Shown: positions 46,127 through 56,767 of the stretch, in pieces
How the letters are laid out: each line of letters begins with the position of its first letter
Position numbering within the stretch: the stretch's first letter is position 1
Source: Diphasiastrum complanatum
Lineage: Eukaryota; Streptophyta; Lycopodiopsida; Lycopodiales; Lycopodiaceae
DNA length: 64,000 nucleotides
Reading direction: 5' to 3'
NCBI GenBank assembly: GCA_029204225.1
Contig: CM055113.1
Coordinates: forward strand, 4,293,194 to 4,357,193
Notes under the pieces: model-generated
The model's database searches: none
What the model saw: only the letters and a program-made list of their open reading frames with translations
Told to the model about the DNA's origin: nothing
Program-made: the position numbers and the translations under genes

Positions 46127-47790
46127 CCATTAGAGGAGCACCAAAAGGGCCTTTTGTCAAGATGTTGTTTTTGACTTTTCAACTATTCGATGTACACTTG
46201 CCCGGTTATATATTTACACCTGTGAAAGATCGTAATGTTGTTGCCGATCAATTTCTTTTTTGGAACTTTCCGGTCATATTTTTATACAATTCAAAACTCC
46301 CGCCAAGCAGGGTCCTAACTTGTGATTGGACCGTAATTGTTGCCCGTGAGTTTCCTGAGTGCCCGGGACCTTACACCTGCGGTTAAAAAAAGTCTGTTTT
46401 GATCTAACCGTAGTTAGAGTAACATGTATGATTTACGAAAGACCGCCAACATTTATTACAAATTTGGTTATTTATTTTCATACTGATTCAACTACATTTC
46501 GTTTCAGACTCTGTTGTTCATCTTCTTTTAGCCTTGCAATGGCTTCCGAAAGCCGCAGACCACGAAGCAATATTGTCTCAGTTTCTGTTGTAATGAAAAA
46601 GACTCTGATGGCTCTTGGATATCGCGTATTTACAGAAAATTTCACTGGGTTCTCATGTATCCCTCATCAAGAGGTGTTTTTGGTGAAAAGAGAAAATCAA
46701 ATATGGATTATAGGAATTTTTGGAAAGGTGGAATTTTAGACTTCAAATTTTCACCCGGTGGTCGATCCATTTCAGAGGTCTTGATTCAACATGTCTTCAT
46801 GCATAAGGAAATTAGAGTGGAAGGCATAAGTTCAAATGACAGACTCAAATGCAATTGTAAGTTTTGGAGAATTTTTTGCATTGAGCTTTGTATTAGCCAT
46901 TTAGACGTGTATTTGAGTATTTAAATGACATATAATTTTATGGATTTGTGCAAATTTGTATCCATCAAGCATAATTCAATGGCAACCTATACAATCCCTT
47001 GTCGGCATCATGGATGTTATTCATTCTGATACTAGTCTTCTACAATACAAAAACTGCTCCACGAGATCACTTTTGGATTCTTGTATTTTCTTCTATGATT
47101 CATTTTACACACCATCCAGTTTAGGTGGAAAATTAGAGGCGATATCATTACCCTCTTTCTCAAGCGAAGAATGGATTCCTCCATATTCCACCATAGCAGA
47201 GAGCTTCTGATCAAGGTTTTTTATGGACATTCAAAACTGTATGAAATGTAGCACAGGTTCAAAAAACAATAGATTGCACTGGTTTTTGCCTATTGCAATT
47301 TTTGTTGATTTTTTTGTTGAATGTAATATTCGTAGAATAGTGACAATGTTTATTTGTAGTGATTTAACAGACAATATGCTATCAAGCCTCCTTGATGATC
47401 ATTGGGATAAAAAGAGTAATGGCAATATCGAGTGCATAGTTAATAGATCGTCAATGAAATTTAGATATCTTATAGAAAAACAAGTGCTTTCTTTAACATT
47501 TTATTATAGAAGATGGTCCAAAGTTGGCAATGGATGGAAAGCATTGGATCAGAATTTTACAGTGAATCATCAAGATCAAATAGAAATCCAAGTGAGGGAA
47601 AATAATTCTGCTCTTACAACAATTGAGGTGGAAGAAGATTGGACACTCGATCACATTCGATCAGAGCTTACATTGCTGCAATATGATATTCCTAAACACT
47701 TCTGTTTTCGAGTCAACGAGAGATTGGTAGGTGTATGTGTATTTATTTCAGTACTTAGTGGTTTACTATTTAGGAATAGAAATTAGAAGT
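46127..47790 (+). pseudogene. Unknown three-copy gene family, copy C (best-preserved middle domain)
   Basis: The start is MASESRRPRSNIVSVSV (ATG at 46540). A 1-nt loss shifts the frame, which continues as NEKDSDGSWISRIYRKFHWV, MYPSSRGVFGEKRKSNMDYR, FKFSPGGRSISEVLIQHVFM and LKCN before a GTAAGT donor. The exon 2 acceptor is degraded (GCAA for GCAG). Exon 2 reads FMDIQNCMKCSTGSKNNRLH, FLPIAIFVDFFVECNIRRIV, SSLLDDHWDKKSNGNIE, then GWKALDQNFTVNHQDQIEIQ, EEDWTLDHIRSELTLLQYDI and FCFRVNERLV before GTAGGT. One TGA (about 47208-47210) stands where copy A has Arg. Over 150 codons of exon 2 are open. Function unknown. Confidence 0.62.
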
Positions 47791-47816
47791 TTCCAGTTTC
47801 AATTGAAATTAGTGAG

Positions 47817-47818
<2 letters not shown>

Positions 47819-47849
<31 letters not shown>
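47819..47849 (+). repeat. (GA)15 microsatellite
   Basis: Uninterrupted GA tract just downstream of copy C. Confidence 0.93.
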
Positions 47850-47851
<2 letters not shown>

Positions 47852-49030
47852 GACTTTTGAGAGACCTAAGACCACCATGCCGATGGGTAAGGGTCCCCTG
47901 TGGGAGCACGTTATGTTACTGCATACTATGGCACATCGGGCACTAAGAGATAGACATGCCAATATTGTTATACACTTGCACGGGTGAGCCTATGCGCATC
48001 AAGGTGCATTTATTACGCTGAAGGGTTACGAGATTGTCCCTTGCATGCATGCTCCTAACGTACTATTCACTCCTGTTGCAGCGGATGAGGTTGGCCCTTT
48101 GAGGCTCAGAGGTAAACAATGAACACTCAACTCTCAGCTCTAGCCTCTCTCAGGTCTCAACTATTGAACTAAGTAGTATGATTTCAATTTTCATTCCACG
48201 CCCACATGATAGATTATAATAGATTCGTTTTTTGAAAATCGAAATTTGGTTTTTATCTAATATCGATACTCATCAATGTTTTAACTTTATGTCATTTAAA
48301 CATCAAACTAGTAGAGACTTAAGTAATATCCTATATAGTATACTATATAGCCTACAGCCTATAGGTATACAATGAAATGTAATAGGTATGCCGTAAAGTA
48401 CGAACATTTAAGTGTCTTTTTCTTCTTGAGGTTTAAATTTTGAAATTTGATTTTTGACGAACGACTCAAAGACTCATGACTTGAGTCTTATAAAATGCTT
48501 AATCTTCTTCTTAAATCACCAAATTAAACTACTTTTTCTGGCAGATTGAGATCAAGATGTGACTATGACGAAGCCAGAGGCTACCACATCAGGCCCCCTG
48601 GTCATCACCCCTCTCTTCTTATGGAGAGGTCAGAGCTCTAGTGAGCCAGGGCTTGGTATTTAGACTTTTCAAAAACATTTGAATTAAAATAACTTTGAAA
48701 TGAATTTCTCTAAGTCTAAAATGTAAATTGGCCTCAATTGCCAAATAAACAAATATAACCAAAATTGACTAAACTAGCTGAAATCTCTCACATGTTGTAG
48801 TCTCTAATGAAGCTTTCCTAATGCATCAAAAAATCGGCCAAATCTAGTAAACCACTTTTGAAATCAGAATTGATTAAGTTTATAAACCTAATTTGAGTTT
48901 TGACCTACAAAAGATCAATTCTACATACGCATAATACTTGATTTTCGAGTAGAAACTAGTCTAGCATGCTCTAGAGATAGAAACTCTTCCAAATCTTTGA
49001 TAAATGTGGATGATCCTTTCATAACCTACA
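47850..49030. other. No recognisable gene
   Basis: Mixed sequence without open frames of interest. CTCTGATACCA at 49037-49047 is the complement of an initiator-Met PBS, so internal sequence of some LTR element may end there. Confidence 0.45.
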
Positions 49031-49087
49031 ACACAAGCTCTGATACCATGTGAATATTTTTTCAATCATTAAGATCCAAAATCATCT

Positions 49088-50283
49088 CCTTCAACTCTTG
49101 CCATCCAAACCCACTTGACATACAAGCAGCCAACTCGCCAACAACGATCAGACTTAACCAACTTGAAGTTCCGAAAACCAACATTGAGATCCAACCTGGC
49201 GCCATGCCAGATCGGGGGTCCCGACGTGGGTGACTTCCCTCCAAGCAAGCCTCCCGACATACATCAAACTTAACCAACTCGAATTTTCGTTACAAACGAG
49301 TAACATCCATTCCAAGCAAGCGGTCTGACTTATATCAGACTTAACCAACTGAAAGCTTCGTCACGAGCGCTGGAAGCCAACCTGGCGCCACGCCAAACTG
49401 GACAGCCATAAACAGGTAACATCCACCCAAGCAAGCCATCCAACTCAGCCGACAGGTTAGAGCCCGTTCCCCAAGAGCTTAACCCATTCACGTTCATGCA
49501 AGGAACACTTAGAACCACAAGCCGCGACAGATATGGAAACAACCAGTTCTTGGACCAAATGGTCCCGACAGCATACCGCTAGCGCCACGGACCGAATGGT
49601 CCCGACGGCATACCGTTGGCGTCCCGGGATACGACCCTCAGCTATGTGCCAAGTTAAAAATTTTGAAAGCGGCCTTACAACTGGCGCTTTTACCGAACAC
49701 TGAAACCCAGAAGGTAATAAGAGTAAGTTTGAGGAAAATCCCACTTTATTGATAAATCTGAGAAGGTTACATTTCAAGTGTGTGACCGACCCTAGTCTCC
49801 GGGGCGCTAGCATGCCAAGGCGAGAGCCATGACAACATTCCAGCAAGGGAGGCTGAGACTTGGTTGGAGCTCGCCCTGAGTCGCAACCCGCACTCCCCTA
49901 TAGTATTGGTGTGATTCGGCACTTCCCCTCATACCAAGCACTCTACCTAAGCTGGTAAAGCACCTTTTTCTCTCTCTAGGATTTTCTCTTTCTAGAAAGT
50001 CATTTTCTCTCTCTAGATTTTATTGATCCCCAAGCTTCCTTTAATCATGCCTAGATCGTGTGAGGTGATTGCACATCGATCTGAGCTCTCTGGACTCCGC
50101 TAGAACCGATCAAAGGTTTTCAGCCATAGGAACTTGGCGCCGGCTGGATTCTGGTCACAGTGGCGCCGGGAGCAGCGCCGGCGCCGTTGGCGCCGGGAGG
50201 AGCAGGGGCGCTGATGGCGCCGGGGACATAGCTGACGCCAATGGCGCCGGAAGTAAAGCTTGTAAAGATAGCTTTACAACATC
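49088..50283 (-). repeat. Non-coding LTR element, left 1.2-kb LTR-like repeat
   Basis: Near identical to 52911-54106. Immediately to its left the two copies differ completely, although both are preceded within 60 bp by a PBS-like TCTGATACCA. Open frames inside both copies (for example 49457-49846) are shared only because the DNA is; no domain is recognisable. It contains the GGCGCC block at 50136-50252. Confidence 0.8.
50136..50252. repeat. GGCGCC-rich block in LTR (left copy)
   Basis: Six GGCGCC palindromes in about 113 bp (50136, 50162, 50180, 50189, 50216, 50243), with more GCGCC half-sites, in otherwise moderate-GC sequence. The right LTR has the same block at about 53959-54073 with some sites mutated. 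Confidence 0.85.
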
Positions 50284-52844
50284 CACCCCACCTTTATAAA
50301 ATCTGATGTCCTCATCAGATGTCAGATTAAAGTAAAGGTGTCTCCCAATTAAAATGACTATACGTTTATGCTACTTGGCACAGTACTCAATTTACTGGCC
50401 ACTTTTTATTAACATTGAAGCTGGCTCACCACAAGTCGGAGGCTCAGCTCTTTGTACTGAAAAATTACATAACTTGAAACAAATATCTTTGTCTGGGAAA
50501 AGCGTAGATTTGATATCGCTTTCATAAAACCCGAGAGCCTTATTAACTGGTGACAGAGGCCTTTCTTTGAAATGTTCGCCCCTGTCGCTTCTGACTTTCG
50601 ACTTTGGAACTCCTTTGAGCTCCTGATTTGTCCTTGATGCACTTTGTGTTGAGCTCCCTGAGCTCCAGATTTGTTCGGTTCCGCACAGGTATCAAGGCTC
50701 CCTGAGCCGAAGGATTTATCGTTTGATTGCCCACTTATTGGTCCACTCCGTGCCTTGTTGCTTCTGCACCTTGATTTCTCTCCTTGTCCCAGCCTGATCT
50801 TGATACTTTTCCATCTTGGCTCTTTAAGGTAGGCAAAGATTGAGTACTCCGCAATGCACCTCTCACTTAGCTTGAAGTAGCTCTTTGAATCAACCCAAAT
50901 GTAAGCATTGACCTCGTGGAAAGCCAAAGGGTCGCACCAGTTTGATCCGCATCCAAACTATCTCTTCGCGTTTGTTTGAAGCATCATGTCCGTCGCGCAA
51001 AACTTGACTTTCACAATTCCATCACTGGTCAGTTGCCTCACAGTCAAAACAAGAAGTGTACATCGAGCTTGGCTTCAAGTAGCTCTCTTTGAATCAGAAA
51101 CATGCACCCAGAGTTTGCACTAGTCCGATCTCAACGCGAACTATCCCTTAGCGTCCGTTCGAAATACCAAGTCTCTATGCAAGACTCAACTTTCACAGTT
51201 CCTTCATTGATCAGCTGCCTTACACGTAACACAAGCCAGCGTACTCATATGTTTCCTCATCATTGCTGGTCCAGAGAAAGCCTATAACAAACTTTCCTTT
51301 CCACAACAAAAACTTGTCAACTTATTAGGTCCAAAGTTCGCCAGTCTTCTCGTGTGAGTATGGCTAGGTCACCTTGAATTTGCCCCCATTTTGATCAACT
51401 TTCATTCAAAATTTGCCCCAAGAGAGAGGTGTGTGTGATAGTTCCCCTCCACTTAATAAATCAGCTGATCGGACTTAGAGTAGAGTTCTTCGGACAAAAA
51501 GCCTTTCCAACACTTTGCTTCCCATCTGCTAGGATTATGGCTCGATCCAACTTGTTGCCAATCTCTGAAGAGGATCCTAGTCTTTTCCCCTTTGAGGAAA
51601 AACCCAACTGATACTGGATATCACCCATGCTCAGTGAGTTTCAGTTCCGAAGGTGGCCGTCCCAAAATGAAGACCAACTGCTATAGAAGATCTCCCCTGA
51701 AATTGCCCTTTCCAACTTTTGACTTCCTGCTTGCGTCTGGTGGGCGTTGTCGCAAATGAAACTAACCCAAGAAACAGGCTAGCCATCCATCCTTTGCAAA
51801 TATTGAGTCATTTCGTTGTCGTTCACGTGCGAGTACTTGAACTGTAAATCCGCCGCACAGATTCTGGATATCGCTCATGCTCAGTGAGTTTCAGTTCCGA
51901 AGGTGGCCGTCCCAAAATGAAGACCAACTGCTCCATAGAAGATCTCCCCTGAAATGGCCCTTTCCAACTTTTGACTTCCTGCTTGCGTCTGGTGGGCGTT
52001 GTCGCAAATGAAACTAACCTAAGAAACAGGCTAGCCATCCATCCTTTGCAAACATTGAGTCGTTCACGTGTGAGTACTTGAACTGCAAATCTGCCCCACA
52101 GATTCTGTAGTCCTCTTTGTTTGATGGTATCAGCCTTCAAAAGAAAAGGTTCCTTCTCGAGCCATCAGCTCCTTGTATCACAAGCAATCATGCAAACCAG
52201 ACAAAGCACGAGTACTAAGACTCACCACGAATACGTACAAGTAAGACACTCAGGCAGGTTTACTAACAAGTAACAAAGACAAGGTCCCCCTTTGAGATGG
52301 TCCTGCCAACGGACCTTTGCCTGGCCGCGCCCATACAAATCGATCACGGAATCAGCCCACATAGGACACCTCTCCAACTATCCGTGCTTTTACCATTAAG
52401 CAGCACATTGCCTCAGTCACGCCCCACCACTTTTTGGTCGATAGCCCTTATAGCTAAACGATCGGCAGCTATCCCGGACCGGTAGCTAACCACCCGTGCT
52501 TTACACCCGAATTCGAGCAGCATCTCTGTATCAATGGTTAACCCGTACAGTTCGAATATGTCGCCCCGCACCCCACAAGGTACAGACCGTGCTTTCACCT
52601 CCCTAGGCAGCACTTTGCCTCATCCGTCCTACGTGCAGACAGCGCCAGGCCCGAACCGCGAGAACTGACCGTGCTTACACCTCAAGGGCAGCACCTTGAC
52701 TCATCAAGTCCCCCGTTCTGCCGACCACCCCGACTGTGGACGCACCCGTGCTTCCACTGTGGGCAGCACCTTGCACAACAGTTGTCTTGATGAACCCCAA
52801 ACCGTGGCCATTTCCGTGAGATCCGCATAGCTGACCGGCCAGTC
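50284..52844 (-). mobile_element. Internal region of a non-coding LTR element (LARD-like)
   Basis: 2.56 kb between the two 1.2-kb repeats, without gag, protease, integrase or RT motifs in any frame. It holds a two-copy tandem repeat with a 250-bp period (about 51611-51860 and 51861-52110; TCAGTGAGTT at 51631 and 51881). The longest frame (50927-50409, minus) is basic and Gln/Ser-rich, and resembles no known domain. Confidence 0.55.
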
Positions 52845-52857
52845 GGCTCTGATACCA
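52845..52857 (-). promoter_or_regulatory. Primer-binding site, initiator-Met tRNA
   Basis: GGCTCTGATACCA on plus, TGGTATCAGAGCC on minus, two bases from TGTAGCGCAGG, the inner end of the right LTR. This sets the element on the minus strand. Confidence 0.85.
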
Positions 52858-52859
52858 CA

Positions 52860-54107
52860 TGTAGCGCAGGCATCCCAAAGGGAGCCGAGAACCACGACTT
52901 AGCTTCCCAGCCTTCAACTCTTGCCATCCAAACCCACTTGACATACAAGCAGCCAACTCGCCAACAACGATCAGACTTAACCAACTTGAAGTTCCGAAAA
53001 CCAACATTGAGATCCAACCTGGCGCCATGCCAGATCGGGGGTCCCGACGTGGGTGACTTCCCTCCAAGCAAGCCGCCCGACATACATCAAACTTAACCAA
53101 CTCGAAGCTTCGTTACAAACGAGTAACATCCATTTCAAGTAAGCGATCTGACTTACATCAGACTTAACCAACTGAAAGCTTTGTCACGAGTGCTGGAAGC
53201 CAACCTGGCGCCACGCCAGACTGGACAGCCATAAACAGGTAACATCCACTCAAGCAAGCCATCCAACTCAGCCGACAGGTTAGAGCCCGTTCCCCAAGAG
53301 CTTAACCCATTCACGTTCATACAAGGAACACTTAGAACCACAAGCCGCGACAGATATGGAAACAACCAGTTCTTGGACCAAATGGTCCCGACAGCATACC
53401 GCTGGCGCCACGGACCGAATGGTCCCGACGGCATACCGTTGGCGTCCCGGGATACGACCCTCAGCTATGTGCCAAGTTAAAAATTTTGAAAGCGGCCTTA
53501 CAACTGGCGCTTTTACCGAACACTGAAACCCAGAAGGTAATAAGAGTAAGTTTGAGGAAAATCCCACTTTATTGATAAATCTGAGAAGGTTACATTTCAA
53601 GTGTGTGACCGACCCTAGTCTCCGGGGCGCTAGCATGCCAAGGCGAGAGCCATGACAACATTCCAGCAAGGGAGGCTGAGACTTGGTTGGAGCTCGCCCT
53701 GAGTCGCAACCCGCACTCCCCTATAGTATTGGTGTGATTCGGCACCTCCCCTCATACCAAGCACTCTACCTAAGCTGGTAAAGCACCTTTTTCTCTCTCT
53801 AGGATTTTCTCTTTCTAGAAAGTCATTTTCTCTCTCTAGATTTTATTGATCCCCAGGCTTCCTTTAATCATGCCTAGATCGTGTGAGGTGATTGCACATC
53901 GATCTGAGCTCTCTGGACTCCGCTAGAACCGATCAAAGTTTTTCAGCCATAGGAACTTGGCGCCGACTGGATTCTGGTCACAGTGGCGCCGGGAGCGACG
54001 CCGGCGCCGTTGGCACCGGGAGCAGCAGGGGCGCTGCTGACGCCGGGGACATAACTGGCGCCAATGGCGCCGAAAGTAAAGCTTGTAAAGGTAGCTTCAC
54101 AACATCA
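52860..54107 (-). repeat. Non-coding LTR element, right (5') LTR
   Basis: 1248 bp, TGTAGCGC to ACATCA, matching the left copy over 52911-54106. The first 50 bp have no counterpart in the left copy. No matching 5-bp duplication was found at the two outer ends, so the pair may be recombined LTRs of two insertions. Confidence 0.8.
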
Positions 54108-54544
54108 GGGCCCAAGGTAATAGGTCCCAAAACCTAACCTTAATTGAGCTCCAAAAGGTTATAAATAACTTCAAGGTCCTTTACGAATGACAGTTTGAAA
54201 GTCAGCTCGTGGTCTACTAGCATAGTCTAGCATACTTCAGTAGCTTTTGTTACAAAACTGGTAACTTTCATCTTTGGTACATATATACTCAATACTCAAA
54301 GCTACTACGTGACATGCTGACAACAAGGCCACACAGTTTGACACAGACTTTGTAAATGTGCACACAAAAAGCAAAGCACTACCTCAATAGGTATAAATCT
54401 TAAACTTGTATAGATATCAGTCAGTTTGTCTGTGGTACATTTACAAAAGCCCATAAAGGACATCACAAACCCACCTGCCTTGGGCTCATTCAAGCATCAA
54501 GTAAACAGAAAAATTCAGACCCCCTGTCCCTGATTCCTTGCCGA

Positions 54545-54547
<3 letters not shown>

Positions 54548-54593
<46 letters not shown>
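54548..54593 (+). repeat. (GA)23 microsatellite
   Basis: Uninterrupted GA tract about 580 bp from SNF2 exon 2, inside the giant intron. Confidence 0.93.
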
Positions 54594-54595
<2 letters not shown>

Positions 54596-55169
54596 TGAAC
54601 GTGGCGAAGGCCTGTTGGACTTGGAGAACTTCTTGAAATAAGGAGATTTCAATGGAAGCGACATAGTGGTGGTAAAAATTGTGATGCAACCATAAAGCGA
54701 TGATCTCTTGTTTGATATACAAGGGCAAGATGATTTGGGTATGTTGGTGAAGGAGGATGGAAGAGAGGCATGCAAGAGGTGGGGAGGCTTCTCCCTTGTG
54801 TTCAAAGGATTCGAAAGCAGGTGGGGAGGAATGAGTGGATTGATCTGATGCATCTAGAATCGCAACAGGGTCCCAATGAGGGGAAGCGCAATAACAATAG
54901 AGTGGGAATCCCTATTAGGCAAACATTCAGCTCACTGATAAATACCGAGAAGTGTAGATTTCTCTTACGCGGTTTTCGAGGTAAAAGAAAAATAAGCTCA
55001 CAAATGATTCTCAAATATTAAATGCAATAGAATTTCATCAAGCAAACAAGACTTCTAAATAGATCACATGTGCTATCAGCTGACCAGCAGGACCTCAATG
55101 TGTTTGGACTCCTCATTCAGCAACTTTGATATTTAAAATATTTGTTTGGACAGTCTAGTTGTATGATAC

Positions 55170-55476
55170 CTTGACTACTGGAAGCAGCGGCAAGCAAATC
55201 AGCATGTTCGGGACAGAGGGCAGCATGATCACAGATTTGACGAAGCCTCAAAATGATGCTCAAGACATGGGCATAGTTCTGAAGGGTAGTTCCAGCTTCT
55301 AGGTAGTTCCCCACCAAATTCATTCCTTTCAGCTCCATTTGATCATATGTACGACGATGCTCCGATGAAAGTTCCACAGGATAAACCGTCACAACTTTTG
55401 GGGGTAATTCAACCAACCGGTGCCCATCAATCTCCGTTTCTTTTGTTCTACGAAGTGCGATAGCCGACATGAGAAC
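55170..55476 (-). CDS. SMARCA3L1-like: SNF2 gene exon 2: end of N-terminal lobe
   Basis: The acceptor is CATCAG before 55476 and the donor is GTATCA after 55170. The exon encodes VLMSAIALRRTKETEIDGHR, LPPKVVTVYPVELSSEHRRT and NYAHVLSIILRLRQICDHAA. This is the conserved RRTK element (motif IVa region) and the helical LRQxCDH segment that precedes the RING in RAD5/HLTF proteins. The frame is open and joins exon 1 (GFSRLQ) and exon 3 without gap. It runs on with normal codon choice and no damage. Confidence 0.88.
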
Positions 55477-55669
55477 CTGATGGAGAACCATATGGAAGCA
55501 TTAACTTTAAAGCATCGCTAGACGTCTTTCTAGCTTATCTATGACCTGAGCATATATGCAAAACGTTTCTCATAGAATCAGGCATTATCTAATAAAACAA
55601 ATTTAACTTTTACTCAGGAAGGAAACATTCTGTAAAACCTTCTGTATGTATTCAATGCACTGGCGTTAC

Positions 55670-56767
55670 CTGAAGACGGGAAAATCCGCTTCTTTCTCCA
55701 CTTAAAAGAGGTCTTTGTATTGTGCGTGTCCAGAAATACCTTTCGTTAAGTGGGTGCAGTTTAAGAAACATCATGAGGCTGAACAGATCCTTATAACTAT
55801 TTTGTATTGGTGTTCCAGTTATAGCCCACCTTCTATCAGCTTCCAAAGATACCGCAGCTCTAGTCTGCTGAGCACTGGGACTTTTTACAAGGTGAGCCTC
55901 ATCAAGAATCACGCGTAACCAATGAACCTTTTTAAGAAGGGAATTGGAAAGATTTCTTTCTTTTGCTAGAATACCATATGTTGTCAACACAACGTCGTTA
56001 GATGCTAGAGTTTTGGCATCCTTAGCACGGTCAGCTCCATGGTAGAGATGAACATCCAAGCTTCCTTCTCGAGTGTGCTCACTAAGCTGCTCAACCCAAT
56101 TGGACAGCACTGTCAGTGGGCATACTACCAATGTAGCACGTGGACCCCCCAGCTTAGGTGGACACGGGGATGGATCAGCAATGCTCAAAGACTTATCTGC
56201 AAGCTTGAGTGTGCCTTTCTTGCTTCTATTTTCTTTTTCTTCCAGCTTTTTTCTCTTCTTGGAAGGATTGGCATCTTCATCAGGTTTTGGCACGGGACTC
56301 TGAACTATATCAACAACAGGAGGGAGCACTGCACCAGGCTTATTTGTTGCAATAAGAGCAAGTAACTCGAGGGTCTTGCCAAGACCCGTGTCATCTGCCA
56401 GAATACCGCCACGCAAGGCATTTGGCCGATCTTCTGAGGAAATATTTAAAATTGTGTTTTTGTAGATTATCTCTTTGCTGCCTTTTTCAATCTCTGCTTC
56501 CCAAAAGGGTGGAAGGCCTGAACCGTTCTCTCTGTCAACCATCCAAACCAAAGCTTCTTTCTGATGCTGCATAAGCTTACAAGTAATAACTGAGGATGGC
56601 TCCATGCTCTGGCGCTTGCTAGACGACTGAATCAATGTCTCAAACATGCTATCAATTTTGCGCTTTCGCTCTTCCGGAATATCATCCTCCTTATTGGTAT
56701 CATCCTCTTCATCACTCAACTCTTCAGTAAATGGGAAAGGCGTCTGCCTATGCATACTGCTACTCAC
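55670..56767 (-). CDS. SMARCA3L1-like: SNF2 gene exon 1: ATPase N-terminal lobe
   Basis: An acidic, basic-patched linker (EELSDEEDDTNKEDDIPEER, then KRKIDSMFETLIQ) leads to LMQHQKEALVWM (motif Q), LRGGILADDTGLGKTLELLA (motif I; Met is usual where this has Thr), RATLVVCPLTVLSNWVEQL (Ia), VVLTTYGIL, VILDEAHLVKS (DEAH box, motif II) and RRWAITGTPIQNSYKDLFSL (III). A Lys-rich insert (KKRKKLEEKENRSKK) between I and Ia is typical. The first ATG in frame is at 56755, 12 bases inside the open frame, with a stop just upstream. A splice acceptor (GTAGCAG) lies next to it, so the true start may be in an unseen upstream exon carrying HIRAN. The donor is CAG before GTAACG at 55668-55669. Confidence 0.87.

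Noticed and set aside
49457-49846. 129-residue ORF repeated at 53280-53669
   Set aside because: It is duplicated because it lies in the paired 1.2-kb LTRs; no domain is recognisable and other frames are equally open.
50069-50299. Gly/Ala-rich ORF over the GGCGCC block, possible antifreeze-like or structural repeat protein
   Set aside because: It lies in a non-coding LTR, differs in frame quality between the two copies, and has no flanking coding signal.
50069-54140. Interpretation as a tandem gene duplication
   Set aside because: The PBS adjacent to the right repeat, TG/CA ends and lack of coding content fit LTRs better than duplicated genes.
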